Origin: Anticarsia gemmatalis
Taxonomy: Eukaryota; Arthropoda; Insecta; Lepidoptera; Erebidae
Direction: 5' to 3'
Length of the DNA stretch: 64,000 bases
Assembly (NCBI RefSeq): GCF_050436995.1
Contig: NC_134770.1
Span: forward strand, 3,544,501 to 3,608,500
This document shows, one piece after another, positions 22,601 to 34,865 of the stretch; position 1 is the stretch's first letter, and each line of letters starts with the position of its first letter. The translations under genes were made by a program, and so were the position numbers. The notes beneath the pieces are model-generated. The model saw only the letters and a list, made by a program, of their open reading frames with translations. It was not told the origin of the DNA and made no database searches.

Positions 22601-25600
22601 GGCCAAGTGCTATTGATCTTTTTCAAACTACATAAGAATATTTTTAAAAGAAACCCAGAATTCGGTATAGGGCAATAGGCTTGCCCCCATTTACATGTAA
22701 CTAACATTGTTTAGAAGGTGTATGTCACACACCTCTACCTTCACCTCCTAGGCTTCTAGTATAACAGACGGTATGTTATGTGGGAAACTATCAACCCATA
22801 TTATTTATGAATGACAATATCTACGCACTCTACGCAGTAATATGAATGAATCACAATACCTATGCCCTTCATTTACCTATTATGTGTCAGTGAAAACACG
22901 TTACGTATTTTCCTCAACACTTACATCAGTCAGTAAAACAATGTACTTACAGACAAGGAAAATTATTAATTTACTAAGAGTTCATTAACTAGACTTTCAC
23001 TTATTACAAGTACATATGATTATATGAAGTATAATATTAATTTACAGGCCTTTTAGGAACGCACTAACACAAAATTATTTACGATTGTCAATCACGACTA
23101 ACTACTGAACGGATTTTGATGAAACTTGACAGTGAATTCTTACTTATCTACTAGAGCAACACATCGACTATAAATACTAGCTTTTGCCTATAGTTTTGTC
23201 CGTGACATAACATATTAATAAGCCTGCATCTAACTTTTGTCCATACAATATACACGATGTAACTACAGCCCACGCGGATAGTCGCCTAACCCCCGGTTTC
23301 TGAGCACATTTAGCGGTAGTTTATCTATTCAATAGCGTTTTTTTTACTAGTTTAAACGCTATAGAATGGATAAACTACCGATAAATGTACCTTAGAAACC
23401 GGGCGTCAGAGCTTCGAGTCATTTTTCTTCATGAAAAGTAGTAACAACATTATCGCAAATAAGAAAAATTTTAACGCCGTTTTAAAACGTAGTAACTCCC
23501 TATACTCAAGTCTCCATTCCAGTCGTTTATCAATTCACATCCGCTACAAAAATGTAATCTAATCTATCAAGTCTATTACCATCAATATCTTAATAGTTAT
23601 TCAATATAAACAATTTGTCGGCATCGCATGATGTTGCTCTGTACGATAGAGATCGCGACCTATAGCTACACAAACATATCGTAAGATTATAGTATCTTTC
23701 CATATATCAACAGATTTTTCAAAATATTATATGGTTTCATCTTATTTGTCACCGTCGTCAAAAGATGTATGTTCGTGGGATTAAAGTGAAATTTAGTTAA
23801 CATTATCGAGTACCTTTCAGTTCTAAAAGGACTTGAAAACGAATTCAACATAAGGCTTTCACACCAGCTTTATAAGGTAAGTGCATACATTTTCCCGGAT
23901 AATTAAGAACCAGAGCCAATAGCCATTAACATTCCCTTAGAAAACAATACCAAAAACTTACAATATTGCAAATTGTGCATGAAAATCAGGCGAATAGTAT
24001 AAGCATTTTAGAAAATATGATTCATAAACTGCTAGACGATTAAACTCTAGGTACAAAGCAAGCAACCTGTCAGAGCATAATACAACTGTGCAGGAATAAA
24101 AATCGTAAATACCTTTATTTATCCTTTAACGAAGTACTTAATAGAAGTAGTAGATAAGTGCGAATTATTGCACATCCGTCACATAAATCTATGTTGTGTA
24201 AATTGAAACTAATAGTCTTGCTAATCATTGCAATTGTCTTAACGCTTGAATCAAGCAGGTACTGCAGTTATTCTTCATTTAAAATGAAGTAAATAGTTAA
24301 ATACTGTTTTTCTTAACAAGCTTAATGCTTAGTTCCTATAGTATAGTAATAGCTTTTCCATCTTATAAATAAACACACTACAAACCTATTTTAGTTAAAA
24401 CACTACTATAATATGTTTTCTCTTTTTCATTTCGCTAAGAAGTGAAAGAAACAAAACACTTTATAAGCCTTTCATAACTTCATATATTTTTACGAATAAG
24501 AGGGTTTATTTCAAAGAATAAGCACAATAACACCATTTTTATGAACAAATAACATAATGTCGGTAAAATATTTACCAATAAATTAACGAAAAATAATATA
24601 TTAATAAGCAGATAAGATATCGGGAGTTAATTACAAAGAATCGAAGCATACGCACGTCTAAAGTTCAAATAATTGTTACTTTGGACCACTTATCAGAGAC
24701 AAATAACTTTTTTTAAGATTTAAAATCTTTTATTCAACATATCCGGAAGATTTCATCAACTCCCCAATGAGTAATCGTTTGATAAATTTATCTGGAAAGT
24801 TTTGACAGATATCGTTGTGTTTCTATCAGATTATCGTCTGCATTTTCAGTCTACAACACATATTAGTTTTATCAGAAAGTCCAAAAATATCTTATCGAAG
24901 ATCTGCTTAGAAAAACTAGGTGTGTATTACTGACAAATGACAATTAACGATGACAGACAAGATGAATGAATGTGAATAGCGCTAAAATATATCGAATTAC
25001 AAGTGCTCATACGTAGAAGAAATAAAATACCTCAATAGTAAAAAACTTTTAGCATCCGAGACTAAATTACAAAAAATAAGTTAAAAAAAGTGTAGAAATC
25101 TGGAAAATCTTTAGAGAATTGTCAAAAAAACACAAGAAACCTTCCAAAGCGGGCACGATGACGACGGAAGCGATTGAAAGACGATAGAAACGGCGTAATG
25201 ATATTTTGGGGGACGAACTGAAATAGGTCACTTTCCTATCACAATTCGTAGGAAAAATTTTATATTTCATAAATCATATCTACAATAATACTATTGCAGA
25301 ACAAGTCTCAACTTCCGCTTTATATATTTTGGCTAATACCGGTAGTAGGCCACCTGGATTCGTGAACTGCTAACACGAGACGGCGCGGCAGGTGGCGAGG
25401 AACTCTTTGCCAAGATATATTCAAACAAATATGTGACATGAATGAATTGTAGGAAATACGTCTAGTATTTATTTATAGGAAGTTATTAGATATGAAGACA
25501 AACAAATTCGTCACAATTTCAGTTCTGGAACCACGCCCTTATTTACAAAGAACTGTAAGAATGTCTACTATAATAATAATATCAATAAGTCTTAAGAAAT

Positions 25601-28600
25601 AAAAAAACCTTACATCCAAGAAAACACGACTCTTTCCAATAGGTTAAGCTTCATTCACACCATTAATTTTGTCATACATGACCCCCAGACATATTTTCAA
25701 TAATATTCAACTGAAAATAGGTTCTTCACATTGCCAATTTATAGCACTGGTAGACCCAAATTTCGGTTATATCCTGAAAAAAGTTCTTTTTTTCTCTACG
25801 TGATTTACAAAATACCTCCTGTTATTGTTTTGATTGTAATTATAATGTAAAAGTCACTGGGTATCTTTTTATCAAATAATTACCAGCATATCTGATGTAC
25901 AAGTATCATTGTGGTCGTTGTATTTGTGTAAAAGACATTACATCTACCTATACCTATAGATAATTTAATCAACTATGCACAGACCTGAAGGAAAACAATC
26001 GCTTGATGGAAGAAAGAAACCTTACTTAACATGATTGAGTTTTTTCAAGGAGAGGTCTGGGATGACGGAGAGCACAATAGTTTTGAAAATGTACGTCGTT
26101 TTTACAATATATTTCATCATATTTTGATATACAAAGTTACGTAATAAGAATAAATTTTGTATAATGAAAATAAATACGATTACAGACATTCGATAGAGTT
26201 GAGAAATAACCGAAATTTCAGTCCTAAAAATCCACTTTTCAACTTTGCTCCAAATTGACCTGACATTGTTATACCTGAGTATCGATATTGTCAGTCTAAC
26301 TTCAAGCTTTCAATAAGTAGTGTTATCTATCGGATAAATTATCCAACACTTGTTAGAAGAGAGACCAGAAAATTATGGTGTATTCCCCCGGGGTGACAGC
26401 GTAGAGGGGGCAACTGGGAATATACCAAAATTAAAGCCACTAGTCATAACCTCGTTGTACCCACTACTGAGTATATGCCCCAAGAATGACTATGATATTT
26501 TACGCAACAAACCGACAACACATGACTGCCTCGTTTAATCCATACAAATTACGTATCTACTTACATATCAACGTATTTACGTAGCAGTTTAATCTATTAT
26601 TAAATAGAACATAGATTAACAATTATATTAATACCGTACTATTTTGTACTGCTATAGAACACGTTACGTCGAAGTAAATACGTTAAATCTATATACTTAT
26701 ATAGACTTTGCTAGAAAAATATATTTATTGAGTTTTGTGTCCCCAACCCGCACTTGGGCAGCGTGGTTGACTCAAGGCCTAAACCCACCCTCATTTCGGG
26801 AGACTCTTGCCCAGCAGTGGGACAGTAATGGTTTAACATTTTTGAAAGAGAAAGTTGACTGTAATAGCTTCTAATAACACTATAAGTAGACTGTTCCAAA
26901 GGGTTTTATCCCCGATTTTCATGAATTAGGAAAAGGTAACATATTTCATGTGCCCAAAGTAAATCTAATTTTGCTACAGACTGGTAAGTACTTTCTAAGG
27001 TAACCAAAAATTAATGTTCAACAAACAACGTTATACCTTTACACAAACAAAGAATGCAGTAAGAAGAACTCTACTTGCTCATGCTACTAGCTGACCGATC
27101 AAGAAACTGACGAAAAAACTCAAAAAAAAACGCATTTTCTTGAAAGACCTTGACTAAGAAAAATAATAGCAAATATCATCTAATAGATATATCTTTTACG
27201 TCTAAGTTTTTATTACGGTTGCATCACCTTTGGTGTTAGTTAAGGAAAACCTTTCAATTGATCGTGTGGTTCGCGTTGGAGTAAATATATAGCCGGTCAG
27301 GGGATTTACCACGCGCTTGCTTTATAGTTAATGACAGATTCTTATCGTATTACTATATTGTTTACGAGTATCACGTTGCAAAGACAATGTCATATACATT
27401 AAGAAAACTGTGTTTTGTGCGAGAATTTTCTTTACTTACGCGTCAATCCATTGCAAGATTTTTCAGGCTCCATTTTTTGGATGGCAATTGGAGATTGGGC
27501 TACGGAGGTGAAAGTTTTACTCCATATCTCTTTATCACTAGGGGTATGATCAACGTCTATGCACTTAATATGATGGTACTTATAATGACTATCACCTCTA
27601 GGACCAGTAAATGGAAAAGCGTCAAGTATATTAATCGTTACCGGTAATTTTCTGGGAAATTTATTTTACTACCAATCGTTATCATTATTATTGACAGGTT
27701 CCTCTATGTAGGGTTTACTCCCGTTTTCGATCATCAAACCTGTTCTTATAATATTTCTAACGTTTTTGTGTCAGTCATCGACTCATAAAGCTCTGTATAT
27801 TTTCCTTTAATTAATTTTTATTTTTCTCTAAATTTAGAAGTTCTATAGTGAACTTGTCTAACTATAATCAACGAAAACGATCATTTTATGAAATTTCGTT
27901 TCTTTCTTATCACAATTATATCCGTCGTCTACTATGCCGGTCTACTATGGTACAAAAAGCGGGAGAGGTAAAAAAAGAGAGTGGGTTAGAGCAGGGAAAT
28001 ATAAAAAACTAACACCTTCAATATTTAACGAAATGTCGTTTTAGCGAACCATAGTAGAAACTAGAAACCAAACTGTTTTTGTTTGCTTGAGTGTTGACAA
28101 AATTATAGAACCTACTAGTATATGGCAGCCAAAATTGACATCCAATGAAATACGATCCTTGTCATCGTTATGCAATAATGCACCGTCAGGTGATACATCG
28201 GACATTAGAGATAAAATACAACATGTGATAATACAAGTAGGTACAATATCGTGACAGTTTAATGCCCCGACCAATTGATGTCTTTGGCTCAATGTTGCGT
28301 TTCAAATTTCATTTGATTTCTGTCCAAAGTCATTTTTTATCATTTGTCACATACTCTACACTAAAGCTACTTACTTACACTACACTAGTAAAGGACTTAA
28401 ATCACAATAAAAGATAGGTTTTTTTATTTTTCTGATCAATTATTGTTATATCCCTTTATTAGATCCCTAATCCAGAAATGAAGAACTGACAAAATTCATG
28501 TAAAAAAGTTACACGGCAACATACTACTACGTTAATAAAATATGCTAACATTTTATAAATACACTGTCTTATCCTTAGGTATATTCCGAATCAATATACT

Positions 28601-31600
28601 TGTCAAACAAAAAATCTAAAGAAAAAAATCTTGTTTATGCGCCTCAAAGTTAATGATTTGATTGTACGTGTACTGAAGATCAAAGTCAAGGATACTCGAT
28701 ACCGAGAGTTTTATTTTACGATTCAGAAGAGAATATTTTATTTAAAGAGCTACCGATTTTTGTTTTTCTTAATTAAAGAGATATTGCTAACAAAGCGGCC
28801 TAGAAATTTGAGCAAAATCTTGTAGCAATAAACCCAGGGTTGGAAGTCACTGTGCAGGGTTCTATTAACTAAATGTGAACAGTGACTGGGAATACCCTAG
28901 ATTAGGATAGGAGGATAGGAGAATTCAAAGAATAGGACAGATCTGGACTAATCTGAACAAATATTTTATTAGCACCGGATGAAATGTTGATAATTTCAAG
29001 AGCCAAAATTAATGACGGCGGATGGAGAGATAGGAAATCTATCCAGAATTTCATGAATCGGACGTTATTGAGACCTCGAGGAGTCCAAAAGAACTTATAA
29101 ACTTCATCAGAATATTGCAAAATACAATATTGTACGTGTATTCTGCAGTATCAGCTCCATAATTGCATCAGATCATCCCCGTACGGTGCTAATTGGACAA
29201 TAAGTGTATCTAAATTAACAATGAACGTGTGATACATAGACATAATCACGGTAAAGGTACACGTGGATTCTACCCACGTACACAGGAACAGATAGGGTGA
29301 GCTATTCTTAGCAGAATACCGGGCGGATACTTCAAGGAACTACAGGGAACATTGATTAAGAGGGATGCTGAGTCATCTACATACCTTACGACAGTTTTTT
29401 TGCTTTTACGTAAGAGGAAAAAATTCATAAGATAGTATTGTAAAACTATAGGGATAGAGTTTAGAGCAATTCCCACGTGTTCTGAGATCATGATGATGGT
29501 AAAGTGCCGGCGTTGATTTTAAGAAAAATCTAAAAGTACCTTTTTTAATCTTGTAAGCAGCATAATTATGATTGATTTTGCCAAAGTATTTATTTCGGAA
29601 AATAGCATATTGATTACGGAAAATCAGTCTATGCCTAAAAAATCATGGACATACTCGAAAATACTATTATAATGGGGTCTTAAAAACTGTGATGACTTTT
29701 CAAAATCTGCTACTGGTTATACGTCGTTATTTCCTCTTTCGAGTACAAATGACGAATAGTTTAATGATCTTGTTTGTTTACTTTGTGAGTCCTTCTGAAT
29801 GATTCGTTATGGACACGGAAAAACGGTTATAATTTACTTTAAACGGTTGGTTATGAAGCGGAATTATATTATAAGAGCCATACTTTTATTTAAGTGCGAT
29901 ACTCTTAAAATTGTCATAAAATTTTAAAGTAGAAATCGGTGCCATTTCTCAATATAAGAGGTTACCTAATACAATTAGACTTAACCGTTATCTTAAATAC
30001 TCCGCACTGTATTAAGTGCTGGTCATTTTTTATTCTGGAGGTGCCCAGCAACATTGTGGGGCATGCCAGCATAGGATTTGTAAAGTTATACAGGATAGTT
30101 TTTTTTTTAAATCTATTTATTTTCACGCAGTTTGTTCACGGCTCTATGACATTTGTGTGACGTGTTTATGTCTAGTGAAAACTAGATTTTTTTCCTGCCT
30201 AGCATCCAAATTATGTATGGAAAACTCACGAACTCGTGTATTTTTATGAAGTGTCAATTAAACAAACAAAGACAAATCGTGTGCGATTTTCTAAACCTGC
30301 GCATTACCTTCAACAATTGTACTAAATAATAATATTTACACAATACCAAAGCATTTAAGAATCAACATAATAGATATTTGTACTAAAATAGTCTGTCAAA
30401 GACATGTGCAACTCTTGGCTCGTAAAATATTAAGGAGTGAAGAAAATGAATAATTCTCGTGACTATAAGTTAGCCAACAAGCTGTCAGGTTGCATTATTA
30501 ATATCTTGTTAATTGTGATTTAGAACCGAACTTCCAGATTTCCAAATGTCAATTATCTTCTGGAACTGTTGAGAATTTGTAAGTGACAGTTTTGTGCCAA
30601 TTATAGGTTTGATAGAGTGACCGTGAATTGTTTTCTTCATTGTGATCACAAAGGGAAAACACAGCAGGTAAGGAATTATTTGAGGGTACGCTTGTATTGA
30701 CAACAATCGTTTTTAAAATGGATTAGAAAACATACATCTATATCTTTTACACCCTGTTTCAATTTGAGGTCAAAATTAATTTCAGAAACTGATTTCAGAA
30801 TGAACTGCTATCCCAAAATGAGTTACGGAAAGCGAAGTAACGAGAAGCTAACTGATTGTTCGACAATTCACTGCGGATAGACAGGGTATTGAACACGGCC
30901 ATAAGGAATCAACTGCCTCACAGGAGGCCTTCTTTTCACTTATAATGTAAAAAAGTCGCAATAGCTACAATATCTAAGGCTAAAGGTACAAATAAGGACA
31001 AAGTACGAAAATAATTGAGGCCGTTTTACACCCGAGTACGTTGTTTAACAAAATCACAATGAAATGCGCCGCGTTATGAATCTAATTACCGCAACACACG
31101 ATGTTACGTGAGACACTTAATGCTCTATAACCGAGTATATTCAGTCTGAAAAGGCTATATTTCATTGGACGACACGGTAACGACACGACACAGGGACTTG
31201 ATCGCAAAACCGAAAATGTCATAAGCGGAGAAGCTGTAAAAGGCTGTTTTTTTACCAGAGATGTATGCTAGCTAAGCGTTTTGCCAAAAACAGTTGGAGC
31301 AAAACGATCACCCGCGCGGTATGTTTGTTGCTCAAAAGAAATAATATTCTCATTCTTTCTAAACAAAATTATGAGGCCCATTTATCGGAAACAGGACCCG
31401 TCAAAGCACTAGGAACGGATCTTCTGTAACTGAGGTTTCTTCTAACAAAAATCATAGTCATAAAAAACCAACAGACTTTAAACTACCCGAGAACTCGCAA
31501 ATATTTGTACACAAAAAAAAAGAGTTTGCTTCCGACAAATATTTGCGCTAACGCTTCAATCCGTCAAGGGATACACCTATACGAAAAAAATGAAAAAGCA

Positions 31601-34600
31601 GACGATGAGTCTATTGGCTAAAAAATCATAGTAGAGTTGGCTAGTAAACGCTCTTACGTATAAAGTATGACAAAGTCAAGGTAATGAACAAACAAAGTAG
31701 ACGGAAAAATATTAACGGCTCGTTTTACTGAAGGTCGTAAAATTATTTTCATTGTCATGAGTTTTACGGTACTTTTTAACACATAATACTAAAGTACTTC
31801 TTTTCTAGTAATAACTGTTGACAACAAGTAGTTTTTTTCTTATATAAACTCTGAACAAGTACTTATGTTCAGGTTGTCGTTAGCAAGATCTTCTGTATCT
31901 CATTTTTTTGATCAAAACATCCTAAAATAATAATTGTATCAATAAGGTATCTTCGAAACAGTGTCTAAATATATACGTTGGATCATTAAGGTATAGTTTT
32001 TTATAGCAGGTCAGAAATCTCCAATTTGTTAAAAATATCTGTGTTTTATAAGGTTTTCGCATTTAATGATCTGCCTTGGCTGAAAAAGTCTTTGACTCAA
32101 TTTTAGCACAAAAATTGCGCAATATTTATGTACTACTGTAAAGTTATAAATAATAGTGACTAGACGTACAATTTTCAGACGGAAATCCCAGAAGCGGGAC
32201 AAATGAAGTGTATTTGATAAATCACTGATAAGAAAACAGTCGTTATATTAGGGTCATTACGGTCTTTATCGTTTGAACGACTCATAAAAAACGAACAAAG
32301 CAAGTATATACCTATATCATACTTACTGAAAGAAATCATGTTCAATATTACTCTGTAGGTACAGCTTGGCTAGCCCCCGGTTTCTGAGATACATTTAGTG
32401 GTAGTTTATATATTCAAACTGTTTGAATAGATATACTACCGCTAAATTCGCCTCAGAAACCGGTCATAAGATTACTTCCGAACCAGCTGTTTTCTAGACG
32501 TTTTCGTTCATATTTATGCTCATGATAGAATAATGATAGCTGCAGGTATATGGATTCACTACAAGTACAACTTTTTAAATTAAACTTTACTAAATAAATA
32601 AATAGCCACCCGTTTATCATCCACTGCTGAGGGATTCCTCTCCGAATAAGGGAGAGGATAGGCCTAGAGTCTTGAACTTAACTAGAAACACTTTATTTTA
32701 TTGACGTCAAAGGAAAGTACAAGTAAGAACTTGACATAACGTGTGCAAAGAATAATCAAGTGCCGATAATAATGACGGAATAAGTACTTAATGCGTATCT
32801 TTTACTTTCATAAGCATTACTTTATCGTGTATCTTAAGTCAAAGATATGAAGAACTCGTGTTAGATTGTTATACAATTATAATGACTAATGCCACTCAAC
32901 GACTTATAAAGGAACTATACCCGCTAACTATACTATCTACGCCTGTGACTTTGCTCGCATAGTTGTTGTAAATTTCAGTACCCTACCTGAGGTTTGGTCT
33001 CAAGGAATCTCCATAACAAATGTCACAAGAATCAATCCAGCCATTTGGATGTAAAAGCTTAAGAGACCGACAAATAGATTTTCGAATTTATAATTTTAGT
33101 ATGGTTCGCATAACTTTTGCCAACGGCTTTATTTGCTATGGGTGAACGTTTTTTAAGGAACAAGAAGCCTGTATCCTTTCGGGGATAATATCTCTATCGT
33201 GTCGTAAAAAGTGACAGACTATACAGAGACATACCACAGTTCTATTGTCACGCAGTGTGTATTTGATCATGTCAATGCATTTCTTGATACATTTCTGATC
33301 TTCCGATTTTTTACCGATTTTTTTTGATAATGTTCTTTTCACTGAGCAAAAGTCTTTTCCTAGAATGAGAAAAGGGCTAGAACTAGAGTCCACCAAGCTG
33401 TCCAAATGTGGGGACTTTAAGGTACTTTCAGCCAAGGAATCAATCATTTTCTTGGTATATGTTATTTCGTGGTTAAAACTTTTTAAAGTAGGCAGTATTC
33501 ATAACAAAAGATTGCGTCACAAAATGTTATCTATTACGTGTATGGACTCATAATATCATATCTATATGGGATTTATTGCCGTAATCATCAATTTCAGAGA
33601 ATGTTCCCGTTGGCGCCATAATTCTATACCTAAAATTTATATGGTTAGTTTTTTATGTATTTGGCGTTTCTGACGGATATTCCTTGTTAAAAATATTACA
33701 TATATACCGACTAAAGCTGTTGGATGATTATTGATTAAAAATCTTTGGTCTCTGCCTTTTTTACGAATATATGGATAATGGATGGATAAAGTAAAAAAAT
33801 ACTTTCGAAATTTTCGACGTTTGTGATAATAATATGCTGTGTACGGTTTTTGATCGCGTAAGTAAGTATTTTTTTAGCGACTTTATTTTTATCCTATATG
33901 GATTTTTTTCCTGTATGTCAGGGAAAGCCATAAAAAATGTTTCCCATGCAATAATATTGCCTTGAAACATTCATAATTTTCAAAGAATTATTATAGTCGT
34001 GAGAAATCGTATTTTTACATGAAGATTCAATCTATATATCAAGACAATAACAATGGAGTAATATTGTATGTAAGGTTTTAAATAATTTTCCTTCATGATA
34101 AATACACGAGCAATAAACTAAGCTAAGAAGCTGCTTATCTCGAGCATAAAATACATTAGACATCATAAGATATCTTCCATAGACAATGTTACAAAGATTA
34201 ATTACCTCAATAAAGCTAATCTACCAAGATTATATAAATAATAAAGATTATTACTTTATAGTTCCGGCAACCAAGGCTTTGTATATTCCTTAGAAAATAT
34301 TTACTAAGACTTTCATATTTTTCTCTTAATTGTGCAATAACATCGCAAAACTCAAGTTTCTGTCTAAATAATAAAAAAAGGAGCTATGAAAAATAAAAGC
34401 AATTAAATATATTATTATCTACTGCCTTCGTTTGTTATGAGAAAAGAGGCTTTAATTACTTTCACTGAGCACTCTTTGTTTCAGTACGTAAAAGAATAAA
34501 GAAAAGAGCATTTCGAAATGAAAAACAACTATTACTGTACAATTTTATCCTTAAGGCTTTATAATTTTTATAAACATTATTTATTAAGAAAACTGTTTCA

Positions 34601-34865
34601 GTTTCCAATTTTCCGCTAAATAAATCAAGTAATCCAAAAGGAAGAGGTATAGATTTTTTTTAACTGAAGACATAGGCTGAGTTATTACGAATTAAAGTTA
34701 CATCATATTGCAATTGTCCTGATATTTAAACACTAGTGAAAAGTCGATTACCTTGATCCAAACTTGCACTAAACCGTACGAACTTATGATACAAAATTAT
34801 TTTTAATTGAATGACATAAACATAAACTATAACAAAAACGCCTCTATAAACATACCTTCATCCAT
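7622..34865 (-). CDS. Gyk: glycerol kinase family protein, likely catalytically altered
   Basis: Thirteen exons join in frame: 34865-34856, 22187-22105, 18297-18141, 15916-15815, 13529-13312, 12845-12736, 12455-12350, 11978-11786, 10608-10431, 9732-9652, 9398-9274, 8802-8665 and 8241-7622. All have GT-AG borders and total 2121 nt (706 residues plus TGA). Glycerol kinase phosphorylates glycerol to glycerol-3-phosphate in the cytosol or at the mitochondrial surface. FGGY N-domain: DDGTKTVRF (22-30), NQRETT (97-102), WNDIRTD and SPYFSA, which carry the usual glycerol contacts. FGGY C-domain: about 263-519. Three key sites differ from active enzymes: GDQQ is GNQQ (Asn266 in place of the catalytic Asp), TYGTG is TYRSG (287-289), and VDGG is VDGK (Lys435). 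Residues 520-706 are an extra tail with a CxCC cluster (CECC) and acidic patches; family members usually stop near 500-560. Family identity is secure. Activity is doubtful, by inference. Confidence 0.93.
8842..9273. repeat. intron 11 with degenerate tRNA-type SINE
   Basis: Most of this glycerol kinase intron (8803-9273) shows nothing recognisable. At about 9170-9230 the minus strand has a degraded B-box-like stretch followed by a GGGCAATG tail, similar to the clearer SINE fragments at 12186 and 13752. Confidence 0.35.
10078..10235 (-). mobile_element. hAT-type element end
   Basis: Read on the minus strand the fragment begins CAGGGGTTCCCAACCTTTTC, a classic hAT-superfamily terminal sequence, and continues with GTCCGGGACCAC motifs repeated three times in diverged form. 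The other terminus is not clear, so this is a partial or decayed non-autonomous copy. A different repeat starts immediately at 10236. Confidence 0.55.
10236..10395 (+). repeat. dispersed lepidopteran repeat, front half
   Basis: Contains CTAATATTCTAAAGCTGAAG, (TTTG)n, ATCTCAGGAACTACTGGTTCGAA and GGCTACATAACC. The same order is seen in the fuller copy at 62470-62725. An inverted back-half copy lies at 10655-10810. Confidence 0.55.
10655..10810 (-). repeat. dispersed lepidopteran repeat, back half
   Basis: On the minus strand it reads GATATACAACCTATAG-like sequence, CCAATAGGAGCAGAGTACGGG, AACAAAAACGGGG, then TTACGCGACGCTAGTGAAG and AGCTAG. This matches the back half of the copy at 62470-62725 in the opposite orientation. 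It lies in glycerol kinase intron 8. Confidence 0.55.
11208..11379 (-). other. partial duplicate of glycerol kinase exon 8
   Basis: This copy is identical to exon 8 over 116 bp (11228-11343 versus 11809-11924) and encodes CLQAGQAKNTYRSGCFLLYN through ALEG. It lacks the first part of exon 8 (the GNQQSA segment) and has lost one codon, the Tyr of VYALEG, without breaking frame. It ends at a good phase-1 donor at 11207 (GAAG then GTAACG), the same phase as exon 8. A phase-0 acceptor (GTATAG) at 11381-11380 would let it replace exon 8 in frame, but its pyrimidine tract is weak. Flanking introns are not similar. It may be a rarely used alternative exon, or a dead copy kept identical by gene conversion. 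Confidence 0.75.
11532..11755. repeat. diverged tandem duplication in intron
   Basis: Two units of about 105 bp lie head to tail (about 11532-11639 and 11652-11755). They share GCCGCTAGATGGCACATCTG, TAGTTACCTG, the AAACGAC...CTGCGC stretch and the trailing AAACCTACT. They lie between exon 8 and its duplicate and diverge clearly more than the exon copies do. Confidence 0.7.
12186..12250 (-). repeat. tRNA-derived SINE fragment
   Basis: The minus strand has GAGGTCTCGTGTTCGATTC followed by TGGTAGGGCAATG. GTTCGATTC is a pol III B box. No matching acceptor stem exists, so this is a SINE relic and not a tRNA gene. Confidence 0.55.
13752..13815 (-). repeat. tRNA-derived SINE fragment
   Basis: On the minus strand a well-kept B box (GGGTTCGATCCCCGGGTCGA) follows GACTGCTACAGCATAAGGTC. 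The stretch after it (GCAAAATA) does not pair with any 5' acceptor strand. Confidence 0.6.
14148..14285. mobile_element. small TIR element, family 1
   Basis: The left end AACTGGTATTATACTTTCGC and the right end, inverse of AAGCTGGTTTTTGTAGTTTC, form imperfect TIRs. Both lead into TTTCGCTTA. Inner CGCTTACCAA motifs occur twice, one beside ACGCGCG. This is the best-preserved copy in the window. Confidence 0.5.
16078..16260 (+). repeat. dispersed lepidopteran repeat
   Basis: Starts TTATAAATGCGAAAGTAACTC and continues through CTGTCTGTTACTC, AAATTTGGTATGGAGATA, AAAGACATAGGCTA and TACCCCGGGAAAATGACGCG. These are hallmarks of a high-copy lepidopteran repeat. It is truncated at its 3' end. Confidence 0.5.
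16690..16900 (-). repeat. 5S-rRNA-type SINE, 3' part
   Basis: On the minus strand: GTGGGTCCCGGCTGCCATTT, GACAGTCGCTACCAGTAGTCAGAAG, GTCAGTCGCTCC, CATTCAGCTGCATTCGG, GACTGGAAGCCGATTC. It corresponds to the region downstream of the 5S-like head seen at 17232-17465, in the opposite orientation. Confidence 0.5.
17232..17465 (+). repeat. 5S-rRNA-type SINE, 5' part
   Basis: The head (GGGTTAAGCAAACGTTGGCACGG, then ATGGGTGACCGC) lines up with the internal promoter region of 5S rRNA (GTTAAGCAACGTCGG...GGATGGGTGACCGC). This suggests a SINE3-type, 5S-derived pol III head. The body (CGTGCTTCGAAGGGCACG, GTCGGTCCCGG, ACAGTCGTTA) is a common lepidopteran repeat. Confidence 0.55.
19678..19760 (+). repeat. 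dispersed 'cagcagtgggac' repeat
   Basis: CCCGCACTTGGCCAGCGTGG, then GGACTC, then CATTGCCCAGCAGTGGGACA. Same order as the copies at 26748 and 62205. Confidence 0.6.
20070..20140 (-). repeat. repeat end with perfect 20-bp hairpin
   Basis: GCCCGCGACTTCGTCCGCG (20077-20095), the terminal motif of a common lepidopteran repeat, is followed directly by a perfect inverted repeat. Arms are 20096-20115 and 20121-20140, with loop ATGTA. Confidence 0.6.
23286..23408. mobile_element. foldback palindromic element, copy 1
   Basis: An almost perfect hairpin. The left arm CCCCGGTTTCTGAG, ACATTTAGCGGTAGTTTATC, TATTCAATAGCG is mirrored by CGCTATAGAATGGATAAAC, TACCG, TAAATGTACCTTAGAAACCGGG. The loop is a short T-rich stretch. 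Same family as 32371 and 59311. Confidence 0.75.
26748..26836 (+). repeat. dispersed 'cagcagtgggac' repeat
   Basis: AACCCGCACTTGGGCAGCGTGG through CTTGCCCAGCAGTGGGACAGTAATGG. A well-preserved copy, without coding sequence. Confidence 0.6.
32371..32466. mobile_element. foldback palindromic element, copy 2
   Basis: The left arm CCCCCGGTTTCTGAGATACA, TTTAGTGGTAGTTTATATATTCAA is mirrored by TTGAATAGATATACTACCGC, TAAA, CGCCTCAGAAACCGG. The loop is only a few bases (ACTG). Shorter than the other two copies. Confidence 0.7.
33813..33861 (+). repeat. 49-bp inverted repeat, arm 1 (intron 1)
   Basis: The sequence from TTCGACGTTTGTG to GATCGCGTAA is the exact reverse complement of 35072-35120. The match stops abruptly at both ends. 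It lies about 1 kb inside intron 1, downstream of coding exon 1 in the direction of transcription. Confidence 0.95.

Larger units (their letters stand above)
22188..34855. other. glycerol kinase intron 1, 12.7 kb
   Basis: The sequence runs from the donor GTATGT after ATGGATGAAG to the TTTCCAG acceptor at 22188. It contains two foldback elements (23286-23408, 32371-32466), 'cagcagtgggac' repeats (26748-26836 plus, about 32600-32680 minus) and one arm of a 49-bp inverted repeat (33813-33861). The rest is AT-rich and featureless to the eye. Large first introns often hold enhancers, but no specific site can be supported. Confidence 0.7.
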